Origin: Microbispora bryophytorum
GTDB lineage: Bacteria; Actinomycetota; Actinomycetes; Streptosporangiales; Streptosporangiaceae
Reading direction: 5' to 3'
Assembly (NCBI RefSeq): GCF_006874465.1
Contig: NZ_VIRL01000021.1
Location: forward strand, 1-64,000
Length of the DNA stretch: 64,000 bases
This document shows positions 7,712 through 15,660 of the stretch, in pieces; the stretch's first letter is position 1; each line of letters begins with the position of its first letter. Below the pieces are notes generated by a model. It saw only the letters and a list, made by a program, of their open reading frames with translations. It did not search any database and had not been told where the DNA came from. The position numbers and the translations under genes are program-made.

Positions 7712-9891
7712 CACGACCACTCCCTGAACTGGAAGATCATCCGTCCGAGCGCTCCCGCGACATCCGTACCGGCCGCGTCGTCGCACACGACGTGCTTGGC
7801 GACCGGCTCCGAGGACCCGGGCGGCTCGCCGGACGGCGACGCGGACACCGATGGCCGCACCGCACGTGGGGTCTCAAGACCGTCCGGGCACTTTCCCCCG
7901 AAGGTGAGGATGTAGAGGTTCGATACGTCCGCGGCCGCTTCCAGAGCGCGCCTGATGGACCGCCCGGCGTCCCCATGGTCGGGTTCGTCGTTGAAGGGGC
8001 CCCCGTCGGTGATGACGGCGAGCGAGTTCGCCGGGCGGCTCAATCCGCCGATCAGTGTCGAGATCGGCTCGTCGAATCCCGACTGCGTGTCGTCCGCGAT
8101 CCATTGAAGGATCTCGCCGTACCCCCTCGGGCCTTGTCCACCGCCCGCGTCGCCCTCCCGCGCCATGGGCGCCTTCGCGCTCCCGCGGTCGTCGGCGAAG
8201 AACTTGCCCGCCGAGACCTGGTCGGTGTCGGTGAGGATCTGCCTGACCTCGGCCAGGGCGTCGTGCAGAGCGGAGGCGGACGCGGTGGGAGACCGTGCCA
8301 TGGATCCCGATCCGTCGATCATCATCTGGAGATCCACCCGGTGACCCGGCCTGGCGGCGTCCGCGGATATCCGGGCCGGCGACGACGGCTGTGGTCCCTC
8401 CCCGGCGGGCTCGAACAGCTTGTTGTGCGCGAGCCACGTGGCGAAGGCGTCCAGCGCCTCCCGGCGGGCCGGATCCTCCGACCAGTCGATCTCCACGAAC
8501 GGATAGTCGAGCGTGGGCAGGTCCACGGAGGAGACCGCGGTCAGCGCCGCTCTTCCCGCGAGTGGATTGTGCGCGCACCCCTCGATGCCCATGTCGCTGC
8601 CGCGGTTGTACTCATCGGCGCTGTGCGACGGAACCAACGCCACCAGCCTCGCCCAGTCCTCATCAGTCCAGTCCTCGTCAGCCCGGCTTTCATCCGCTCC
8701 CTCCCCGTCCGCCGCCTCCTGGCCGGCGCCTCTCAGATGGCACAGCAAGGCGTTGGCGCTGTTGTCGAAGGTCGCACGCAGTGCGGTGTCGCCGGACCGA
8801 GGCTCGGCCCGGCTCAGGGTCGTGGCCACGATCGCGCCGGACGTGGAGAACGCGGGCTGCGGGTAGACGAGCGACATGTCCTTGCTCCGGGCCCGCTCCA
8901 CGATCCCGGCAAGCGGGTAACCCGCGCTCTCCAGCTCGCTGGTGAGGAGATCGTTCTTCGCCGCGCCGAACACCGCGATCGACATGTGGTCCGTCCCCAC
9001 CTGTTCGTTCCTCTTGCGCAGGAGGGAATTCAGGCTGCCCGCCTTCTCCGGCACGCCCCCGTTTCCCGTCTTCTCACCGCCCTTCTCCGACACATCCTGA
9101 ACGACGAGGTCGAACTCGGCGGAACCGGTGGGAATCCATGCGTCGGGCGTCAGGCCGAGCATCCGGCGATAGGGCTCGTCGTTTTGCAGCGCGTCGTCCC
9201 GGAGCCACTCATTACGGAAGCCGTAGCGCATTTCCTCGATCGTCGGCGCGACGCCGACCGCTATCCGAACCGGTGCGCAGCCGTCTGTCCGCTGCTCCTT
9301 CGTATAAGCCTCGGCCCTTTCCCGCAGCGCCGTCACGTTCTCGAGAGCGGTGATGACACGCAACTCTCGCGGGGGCTCGCACGCGCCGGGCGGGGCGACC
9401 ACCCTGAAGACCACCAACCCCACCAGGCCGGTGAACGCCCCCAGGCACGCGGCGATGTAGCCGACCGCGAGGGGCACCAGCATCCGGCCCGCCCAGCTGC
9501 GAAGTCCCTGGGGCCACTGGATCCGGCGTAAAGGCCACAGGACCACTGCGGCGACGGCCGCCGCCCATCGGCCGGACGTCCTGACCTTGCCCCGCCACAA
9601 CGGGTAGCAGCAGATGCTCACGAGCGCCCCGACGGACACGGGAACGGTGATGAGCGGAGTGACCGGCGCCTGCTCGATGAGACTCTGCAGCCTGTTGGAG
9701 AAGGGCGTCGCCACCGCTGTCACCACCAGCGTCGCCACGGAGGTGACCGCCGCGGTCAGTGCCGTGGTGACCAATCCGGATCGGCTGTTGGAGTGCTCCT
9801 CCTGTTTGTTTCGGCTTTTTCCGCGTATATCCGGATTTTCTCCTGAAGATCGATCCGGACTTTCTCCTGGTGAGGGCACGGGGGCGGACAT
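7711..9891 (-). CDS. Membrane protein with solute-binding and von Willebrand factor A domains
   Basis: 726-residue protein. A charged cytosolic N-terminus (1-38) and about four membrane segments (around 39-64, 74-98, 107-122, 136-165) precede an extracytoplasmic region. Residues ~175-470 resemble a type 2 periplasmic binding fold (ELRVITALENVTALRERAE..., FDLVVQDVS...). Residues ~515-726 are a VWA domain with an intact MIDAS DGSGS (526-530) and the later TDGG. VWA domains bind proteins through a Mg2+ ion, so it could assemble with the coupled binding protein encoded immediately downstream. The function is unknown. An acidic linker (ADGEGADESRADEDWTDEDW) separates the domains. Confidence 0.8.
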   Translation of the reverse strand: MSAPVPSPGESPDRSSGENPDIRGKSRNKQEEHSNSRSGLVTTALTAAVTSVATLVVTAVATPFSNRLQSLIEQAPVTPLITVPVSVGALVSICCYPLWRGKVRTSGRWAAAVAAVVLWPLRRIQWPQGLRSWAGRMLVPLAVGYIAACLGAFTGLVGLVVFRVVAPPGACEPPRELRVITALENVTALRERAEAYTKEQRTDGCAPVRIAVGVAPTIEEMRYGFRNEWLRDDALQNDEPYRRMLGLTPDAWIPTGSAEFDLVVQDVSEKGGEKTGNGGVPEKAGSLNSLLRKRNEQVGTDHMSIAVFGAAKNDLLTSELESAGYPLAGIVERARSKDMSLVYPQPAFSTSGAIVATTLSRAEPRSGDTALRATFDNSANALLCHLRGAGQEAADGEGADESRADEDWTDEDWARLVALVPSHSADEYNRGSDMGIEGCAHNPLAGRAALTAVSSVDLPTLDYPFVEIDWSEDPARREALDAFATWLAHNKLFEPAGEGPQPSSPARISADAARPGHRVDLQMMIDGSGSMARSPTASASALHDALAEVRQILTDTDQVSAGKFFADDRGSAKAPMAREGDAGGGQGPRGYGEILQWIADDTQSGFDEPISTLIGGLSRPANSLAVITDGGPFNDEPDHGDAGRSIRRALEAAADVSNLYILTFGGKCPDGLETPRAVRPSVSASPSGEPPGSSEPVAKHVVCDDAAGTDVAGALGRMIFQFREWS

Positions 9892-10041
9892 GAGGAAGAG
9901 CCTGTTCGACGGGCTGGCTGATCCGGCCGACGCCGGACCACGAAAGATCGCCCCCTATTGTGCGCGGCGCTGTCAGGAAATGTAACCCCTTTCTTACAAA
10001 CAGCCACCGGACTGCCGCTCAGCGTTGCGCGAAGCGCGCTC

Positions 10042-10959
10042 TCAGCCCGCCCGCAGCATGGTGACGAGCGCGTGCGCGACGTCGAGGAACTGCTCACGCG
10101 AAGAGCTCGCCGTCTGCAGGTCGACGAACGCCTCGTGGGCCCCGGCCGCGGCGAGGGTCAGCAGATAGTCGGCGACCTGCCGTACGGTTCCCGCGTGCGG
10201 CACCTGGTCGGCGGGCGCCGGCGAGTCGGTGATCTCCGGATTGACCCGCACCACCATGCGCAGAGCGGACGGGTCCCGGCCCGCGCGGGACGCGGCCTCC
10301 AGCGCCAGGTCCCACAGGGAGGTCAGGTAGGCCATCGGCATGGCCGCGCTCAGCCAGCCGTCGGCCCGCCGGCCGACTCGCTCCAGCGCCGGAGGCGTGT
10401 AACCGGCGAGCAGGATCGGAGGGCGCGGCCGCTGGCAGGGCTTCAGGTCGATGTGCGACGGCGGCACCGTCCACAGCGCGCCCTTGTGCTCGACCACGTC
10501 ACCGGTCCAGGCGGCCTCCATCACGTCGAGCGTCTCCTCCAGCCGGTCGCCCCTCCCCCGCCACGGCACCCCGGTCGCGGTGTACTCGTCACGAAGCCAG
10601 CCGAGACCGATGCCGACATCCAGCCGTCCGTGACTGAGCAGGTCGAGCGAGGTCAGCGTGCGGGCGAGCAGGACGGGCGGCTGCCACAGCGCGTTGAGCG
10701 TGCTGGTCCCCAGCCGGATCTCGCGCGTGCTGACGGCGGCCAGCGTCAGTGCGGTGAGCGGGTCGAAGAAGGTCCCGAAGGCCGGGGGGACCGTTCCGTC
10801 CCCTCCGGGGTACGGATCGCTGGGCGTGAGCGGCAGCAGGATGCGGTCGCCCGCCCACAGGCTGTCGTAGCCCATGGATTCGAGATCCGTGCTCGCCTGC
10901 CGGATGAACTCCGGGTCGGCGAACGCGCCGTACTGGGGGACCGTGTATCCGAGCCGCAT
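10042..10959 (-). CDS. LLM-class F420-dependent oxidoreductase
   Basis: TIM-barrel luciferase-like monooxygenase-family oxidoreductase, 305 residues, likely using reduced coenzyme F420; the substrate is unknown. Family marks include MRLGYTVPQYGAFADPE at the start, SLWAGDRILLP, the STLNALWQPPVLLARTLTSLD segment shape, and GRLDVGIGLGWLRDEY, which is characteristic of the TIGR03619-like group. It stands alone on the minus strand with 150 bp to the VWA gene downstream. Start ATG 10959. Confidence 0.9.
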   Translation of the reverse strand: MRLGYTVPQYGAFADPEFIRQASTDLESMGYDSLWAGDRILLPLTPSDPYPGGDGTVPPAFGTFFDPLTALTLAAVSTREIRLGTSTLNALWQPPVLLARTLTSLDLLSHGRLDVGIGLGWLRDEYTATGVPWRGRGDRLEETLDVMEAAWTGDVVEHKGALWTVPPSHIDLKPCQRPRPPILLAGYTPPALERVGRRADGWLSAAMPMAYLTSLWDLALEAASRAGRDPSALRMVVRVNPEITDSPAPADQVPHAGTVRQVADYLLTLAAAGAHEAFVDLQTASSSREQFLDVAHALVTMLRAG

Positions 10960-11367
10960 GAGTGTTTCCTTCGCTGTGCCCCGATTGCAGATCGCCCTGA
11001 TCGGGCGTCGGCGGAGACGCTAGGAAAGCCCGCTTACGGAAAACTTGGACAGGCCGAGATTCAGGGCCCAAGAGCGTCCCAAGGCTGGAGTTGCCTGTGG
11101 ACGGTGGTCGAAACCGGCAGCACGAAGGTTCCTGCGCGCCACTCCTCGGCTGCGGCGCAGGTGAGGGCAGCGGCGCGTGAGCGGTCGCCCGGCCCGGCTG
11201 CCTGTCACAGCGGCCGGGCCGGGCGACACCCGATCCGGACCGAAAGTGCCGGCTCCGGAGCGTCCGCTCCGGAACGCCGGCGTCAGAGGCAGCGCTCAAA
11301 GGCAGCGTTCAGAGATATCCGCTCAGAGACGTCCGCTCAGAGACAGCCGCCCGCTCCGGGTGACGGC
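10960..11367. other. 408-bp gene-free region with short direct repeats
   Basis: It lies between the Lsr2-like gene's 3' end and the LLM gene. The 13-mer TCCGCTCAGAGAC occurs at 11318-11330 and again at 11332-11344, with degenerate CAGAGG/CAAAGG relatives just before. CCCGAT and ATCGGG flank about 10980-11005. No supported gene. Confidence 0.5.
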
Positions 11368-11835
11368 TCAGGCGGGGACGGCCGCCTCCACGCGCGGGGC
11401 GGCCGCCCCCGCGGATGCCTCTGCGTGGTCGGCGGCGGACTCACCGGTGGAGTCCTCGGCGGCGGCGTCGGGGCCGGCATCGGGGCTGGCATCGGGGTGC
11501 GCCGCGATGAACTGCTCGACGACCTCGTCGGACATCTTCCCGCGCGCGGGCACGTCCAGCCCCTGCTCGCGGGCCCATTCGCGCACGTCCGTCTGGGTGT
11601 AGCCGCGCAGCCGCGGGGAGGCGTCCGCGGCCTTCTTGGCCCGCGACGCCTGCTTCACCTCGCGGGCGTTCTCCAGCACTTCGTCGATGAACGCGAGAGC
11701 CTCGCTCAGCCGCTGCTGGTTCGCGTCGGACAGGTCGATGGAGAAGGTCCGGTTCAGCAGCGGGAACTCCCGTCTCGCCACATCGTCGCCCTCGGAATGG
11801 TCGAGGTCGTCAACCAGTATCACCTTCTGCGCCAC
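11368..11835 (-). CDS. Divergent Lsr2-family nucleoid protein with acidic/Ala-rich tail
   Basis: Histone-like bridging/silencing protein family. The N-terminal dimerisation part (MAQKVILVDDLDHSEG...SIDLSDANQQRLSEAL) and the C-terminal DNA-binding helices (YTQTDVREWAREQGLDVPA) are recognisable. Two departures from classic Lsr2 are visible. The minor-groove hook, RGR in canonical Lsr2, reads ARGK here. The protein is 155 rather than about 110 residues, with an Asp/Glu/Ala-rich tail from about 112. This suggests a specialised paralogue with altered DNA affinity. Monocistronic; start ATG 11835. Confidence 0.85.
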   Translation of the reverse strand: MAQKVILVDDLDHSEGDDVARREFPLLNRTFSIDLSDANQQRLSEALAFIDEVLENAREVKQASRAKKAADASPRLRGYTQTDVREWAREQGLDVPARGKMSDEVVEQFIAAHPDASPDAGPDAAAEDSTGESAADHAEASAGAAAPRVEAAVPA

Positions 11836-11863
11836 GTGCAGCCCTTCCAGGGTGGATCTCCGT

Positions 11864-12391
11864 CTATCTGGACCGTGGCATCTTACTGGTGCTTCCGTTG
11901 CCGGTCCGCCTTCCCGGGCTCCTCGACCCGAGCGCGAACGCCACGGCGGCGACGCCGTACGCGATGGTCGTGAGCAGGGCGGGCAGGAGTCTCCCGGGAG
12001 ACGAGTAGTCGGGCTGGCTGCCCGCGCTGATGTCCGCCACGATCACCGAACGCGGGAACTCGTCGATCGCGACCACCAGGTTGACGACCACTAAGACGCC
12101 GAGCAGCGCCACGACACCCCACCTCGCCTTCCGCAGATGCCGGTGGAAGACGGCCGCCACCAGGACGAGCATCGTCAGCCACCACGCGATCATGATGTCC
12201 AGGCCGAAGAACCGGCGCGCGGCGACCCCGATGAAGAGCCCCAGGAAGGAGAGGAGCGGCTGGTAACCGAGGAAGCCGCCCGGCCCCCCGATCGGGAGAC
12301 CCATGGGCGCCGCCGCGGCGAGCACCGCCAGGACCAGCCACGGCCATACGCGGCGCGCACTCACCTCGGGCAGCGGATCCCGCTCGGACAC
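11864..12391 (-). CDS. Hypothetical membrane protein, about five transmembrane segments
   Basis: 175 residues and no family recognised. Hydrophobic segments sit roughly at 15-35, 47-66, 70-92, 95-113 and 138-160, with a polar extracellular-type loop (DISAGSQPDYSSPGR) before the last, and a basic C-terminal tail. The start ATG 12391 gives a short acidic N-terminus. It is 28 bp upstream of the Lsr2-like gene on the same strand, so the two may be co-transcribed. Confidence 0.65.
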   Translation of the reverse strand: MSERDPLPEVSARRVWPWLVLAVLAAAAPMGLPIGGPGGFLGYQPLLSFLGLFIGVAARRFFGLDIMIAWWLTMLVLVAAVFHRHLRKARWGVVALLGVLVVVNLVVAIDEFPRSVIVADISAGSQPDYSSPGRLLPALLTTIAYGVAAVAFALGSRSPGRRTGNGSTSKMPRSR

Positions 12392-12416
12392 CGCCGAAGT
12401 ATCGCAGGAAACGGAC

Positions 12417-12785
12417 TCATTCAGGGCCGTGCGTGCCCCACCCGGAGACGATCAGGTCGTCCTCGAAGACCAGCACCTCGTTGGCGAGCGCCCCCGTCTG
12501 CCTCCGGAAGTTGACGACGACACAGTCGACGCCCGCGTAGACGCCGACGACCTCGAACCGCAGATCGGGGTTGCGCCGCAGCCCCTCGGCCCAGTAGGCC
12601 CGCAGGGCGTCCTTGCCGCGGATCGTGCCGTTCGATCCCTCGACGAGCCGCGCCGCGATCGGGGAACGGAACACCACGTGGTCGGCGTAGTGCCGCATGA
12701 TGCGGTCGAGGTCGTGGGCGTTCCACTCGGCCACCCAGGTCTCGGCGAACGCGTGTGCCCGGTCAAGATCCATGACCTCATCCAA
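12417..12785 (-). CDS. NTF2-like / SnoaL-like small protein
   Basis: 122-residue single-domain protein of the nuclear-transport-factor-2 fold: helix FAETWVAEWNAHDLDRIMRHY, strand DHVVFRSPIA, GKDALRAYWAEGLRRNPDLRFEVV, and paired strands GVDCVVVNFRR and NEVLVFEDDLIV. Members serve as small hydrolases, isomerases or ligand binders, often of polyketide-like compounds; no catalytic residue set can be assigned here. ATG 12785 or the internal ATG 12773 are both possible starts. Confidence 0.8.
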   Translation of the reverse strand: MDEVMDLDRAHAFAETWVAEWNAHDLDRIMRHYADHVVFRSPIAARLVEGSNGTIRGKDALRAYWAEGLRRNPDLRFEVVGVYAGVDCVVVNFRRQTGALANEVLVFEDDLIVSGWGTHGPE

Positions 12786-12800
12786 GCACGCCGTGACGCT

Positions 12801-14753
12801 TCACCGCCTGCGCCTCCGTCCGCCGGTGCGGCCCCGGGCGCCGGGGCGCGGGCCGGGCACGAACCTGAGCGGATGGGACCGCGCGCGCATGGTGTCGAGG
12901 ACCAGCCTGCGCAGCTCCTCCATGCTCTCCTGTGCGGGGTGGCCGGAGGCGGCCATCGCCTCGACGAGGGCGAGCGCGCTCGGCCCCGCCATGGCGCGCA
13001 ACTGCTCCAGCACCTTCTCCGGGCCGGCCAGCTCCAGCAGGCCGAGCACGCCCTCCGTCGTCACCAGCAGGTTCTCGTCGGCGCCGAGATGGCCGTGGCC
13101 CGGATCCCCGCCGTCGGCGAGCTCCATCAGGACGATGGGGCCCAGCACCGGATCCGTACGCAGGCCGGGCAGCATCAACCGCAGGCCCGGATGGATCCTG
13201 GTCAGGAGGGAGAGCATGGCGGCCGCCCGGGTGCGGAAGGAACAGGCGCGGACCGCGTCCAGCAGCGGCCCCGGGTCGCCTCCGTGCGCCGCGAGCCAGC
13301 CGTCCAGCTCCCGTGCGGCGGCGTCCGTCGGGTAGTGCTCCACGAGCACTCCCAGCAGCTCGGCCGCCGAGGCGTCCGCGAGCTCGCCGATCAGCGGGGC
13401 GTCCCGGCCCTCGGCCAGCATCCGCTCGCGCGCCGCCCTCGCGCCGAGTGGCGTCAGCCGTACGAGGAGGCCCGGCTCGGCGAGACGCCGCAGCAGCCGG
13501 GCCCGCGCCTCGGCGGGCAGCGTGGGCGCGGCGCCGGCGGTGGGATCGTCGTCTGGGAGCTCGCCGGCGAGGTCGCCAACGAGGTCGCTGGAGTAAAGCG
13601 CGTCGGCCACGCCGTGGCTCAGCTCCACAGCGCCGAGCTCGGCCAGCACCTCGAACGCCCGCGTCAGCTCCCGCGCGAGCCGGTCGCGCCAGGTCTCCTC
13701 CGGCACGCGGCCGGACGGCACGTGGTCCTGGTAGACCAGCCAGACCGTCTCCTCCAGCCGGGCCGTCGGCATCGGGCTCGCCATGCCGTACATGCTGTAG
13801 AGCACGTCGGGCATCAGCTCGTCGAAGACCGACCACAGCAGCGACGACGACGACGGTATATCGCGGCCCAGCTCGAAGTACGCCTCGAACGCCCGCGACC
13901 ACAGTTTCTCGGGATCGTGCAGGAGCGGCGCGGCCTTGGCGACGCGGAGCAGCCGGCCCTTGGACGCGCGGACGATCCGGGCGTGCTTCGCCCATGCGAG
14001 CAGGAGACCGACATCGGGCAGGTCCTCGGCGCCGCGCGCCTCCGGATCCCGCTCACCGGTGCCGAGTAGTTCGGCCAGTTGCCGGGCATCGGCAAGACGA
14101 AGGTGACCGGCCTCGGTGAGCGGCTTCCCCTCGGTGCCCACCCAGTCGGCGAGGGTCGCGAGCCGCCGTACGACGTCGCTGCGCGCCGCCGCCTCGGCGA
14201 GTTCGCCTGCCGGCGGCAGGGTCAGCGGGGGCTGCGGGAAGGCCCGCTGCCCGTCGAGGTGCGGACGGGCGAACTGCGCCTCGGCCACCCTGTCGAGTTC
14301 CGCCCTGTCGAGTGCCGCCCTGTCGAGTGCCGCCGGAGCGGACGCGGCGACGTCCTTCACCGCCTGTTCCAGCTCGGCCAGGGTGGCGCCACGCGGGTCG
14401 CGCAGCCCCTTCGCGGCGATGTACCGCAGCAGCGTCAGCAGGCTGTCCGGTGCGGTGTTCGGCACGGCGTTAGACGCTGTGCCCGCCGCCATGTTAGGCG
14501 CGGTGCCCGGCGGCTTCCGGCGAGCGGTGGCGTGGCGCGGGATCCACTCCAGCAGAAACCTCCGGACCTGCGCCTCGTCCCAGTAGGCCAGCCGGCCGTC
14601 CACGCTGTGGTGGCGGAAGTCCAGGGCCGCCCCCAGCACCGGCGGCTCGGCGGCCATGCCGCGCTCCGCCGCCCAGACGAGGCAGCGGCGGACCAGCAGG
14701 TCCTTGGCCGCCTCGAACTCCTCGGCCTCATGCGGCTCGAACCAGGTGCGCAT
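12801..14753 (-). CDS. Large hypothetical actinobacterial protein
   Basis: 650 residues, soluble, Ala/Leu/Arg-rich and helical throughout, no signal peptide. I do not recognise a family. Visible elements are a short Ala-Pro low-complexity stretch around 88-105, an ALDRAALDRAELDRV repeat near 145, a winged-helix-like middle (GKPLTEAGHLRLADARQLAE) and a very basic C-terminus rich in RGRTGGRRRRR that could bind nucleic acid. It diverges from the Nei-like glycosylase gene across a perfect 18-bp palindrome (14786-14803), suggesting shared control. Confidence 0.7.
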   Translation of the reverse strand: MRTWFEPHEAEEFEAAKDLLVRRCLVWAAERGMAAEPPVLGAALDFRHHSVDGRLAYWDEAQVRRFLLEWIPRHATARRKPPGTAPNMAAGTASNAVPNTAPDSLLTLLRYIAAKGLRDPRGATLAELEQAVKDVAASAPAALDRAALDRAELDRVAEAQFARPHLDGQRAFPQPPLTLPPAGELAEAAARSDVVRRLATLADWVGTEGKPLTEAGHLRLADARQLAELLGTGERDPEARGAEDLPDVGLLLAWAKHARIVRASKGRLLRVAKAAPLLHDPEKLWSRAFEAYFELGRDIPSSSSLLWSVFDELMPDVLYSMYGMASPMPTARLEETVWLVYQDHVPSGRVPEETWRDRLARELTRAFEVLAELGAVELSHGVADALYSSDLVGDLAGELPDDDPTAGAAPTLPAEARARLLRRLAEPGLLVRLTPLGARAARERMLAEGRDAPLIGELADASAAELLGVLVEHYPTDAAARELDGWLAAHGGDPGPLLDAVRACSFRTRAAAMLSLLTRIHPGLRLMLPGLRTDPVLGPIVLMELADGGDPGHGHLGADENLLVTTEGVLGLLELAGPEKVLEQLRAMAGPSALALVEAMAASGHPAQESMEELRRLVLDTMRARSHPLRFVPGPRPGARGRTGGRRRRR

Positions 14754-14785
14754 CGGACCTCCTCATCCACGACCATTCAGCGGAG

Positions 14786-14803
14786 GGTATCCGTACGGAT
14801 ACC
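14786..14803. promoter_or_regulatory. Perfect 18-bp palindrome between divergent genes
   Basis: GGTATCCGTACGGATACC is fully symmetric and lies 33 bp from the start of the 650-residue protein gene and 64 bp from the glycosylase start. Its position in a divergent promoter argues for a dimeric repressor or activator operator; the binding protein is unknown. It does not match the actinobacterial LexA box that I know (GAAC-N4-GTTC). Confidence 0.6.
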
Positions 14804-14866
14804 GACAGCACCGGAAAACGGCCCGGCTCCGGTGGTGACTCCACACGGCGCGGGTAGGACGAGGGC

Positions 14867-15622
14867 ATGCCGGAGGGGCATCTGGTCCATCGCTACGCGG
14901 ACGAGCAGCACGAGGCGCTCGCCGGGCGCGTGGTCAGGGCCACGAGCCCGCAGGGCAGGTTCGACGCGCGGCCGTACGACGGCAGGGTCGTCGAGGGCGT
15001 GGAGGCACTCGGCAAGCACCTGCTCTACCGGGTGGAGGACGCAACGCCCATCCACGTGCACCTCGGCATGCAGGGCCTCTTCCTGCGGTACGACGACCCG
15101 GCGGCCGAACCACGCAGGGGCACCCGGCTGCGGCTGGCGACCGGCGAGGCGGCGTTCGACCTGATCGCGCCCGCCCGCTGCGAGCCGATGGACGAGCAGG
15201 CACTGGCGGCGCTGCGGGCCGCGACCGGCCCCGACCCCCTGCGAAACGACACCGACAGGGCCGAAGCCGTGCGACGCCTGCTCGCCGCCCGCACCGCGGT
15301 CGGCGCGGCCGTGCTCGACCAGAGCGTGTGGTCGGGGGTCGGCAACGCCTGGCGGGCGGAACTGCTCTTCCTCACCGGTCTCGACCCCGGCGCCCGCGAC
15401 ATCGGCGCCGAGGCCGCCGGGCGGCTGTGGGACGCGGCGGTGCGCTACCTCGCGCTGGGCCGGGACGCCGGACAGGTGGTCAGCGACCCGGACGCGCCGG
15501 ACGAGCGATGGGTCTACAAACGTGCGCGCTGCCGCCGCTGCGCAGCCGTCGTGCGGACCTGGACCCTGGCCTCCAGGACGGCGTACGCGTGCCCGGCCGA
15601 CCAGCACCTGCATGCCCTCTGA
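14867..15622 (+). CDS. Fpg/Nei-family DNA glycosylase (endonuclease VIII-like) with altered zinc finger
   Basis: Base-excision repair glycosylase/AP lyase, 251 residues. MPEG at the N-terminus supplies the catalytic Pro2 and Glu3, and GKHLLYR and HLGMQG are typical of the Nei2 branch. The C-terminal zinc finger begins Cys222-x2-Cys225 and continues to Cys242, but the fourth ligand, normally in CPxCQ, is Asp245 here (CPADQHLH), so zinc binding may use Asp or the nearby His residues, or be weak. The next gene, a spore photoproduct lyase homologue, lies 38 bp downstream, making a DNA-repair pair. Confidence 0.9.
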   Translation: MPEGHLVHRYADEQHEALAGRVVRATSPQGRFDARPYDGRVVEGVEALGKHLLYRVEDATPIHVHLGMQGLFLRYDDPAAEPRRGTRLRLATGEAAFDLIAPARCEPMDEQALAALRAATGPDPLRNDTDRAEAVRRLLAARTAVGAAVLDQSVWSGVGNAWRAELLFLTGLDPGARDIGAEAAGRLWDAAVRYLALGRDAGQVVSDPDAPDERWVYKRARCRRCAAVVRTWTLASRTAYACPADQHLHAL

Positions 15623-15660
15623 CCTGGGAAGTCACGCCTTCATCGAGGTGTTATACCTAG

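Noticed and set aside
6191-9891. Complete ABC importer around the binding-protein pair
   Set aside because: No permease or ATPase gene exists on either side within several kilobases, and the partner carries a VWA domain instead.
12303-14069. Long plus-strand frames across the 650-residue hypothetical gene
   Set aside because: The plus-strand translation is Arg/Gln/His-rich without structure, whereas the minus-strand protein has balanced helical composition and a proper start context.
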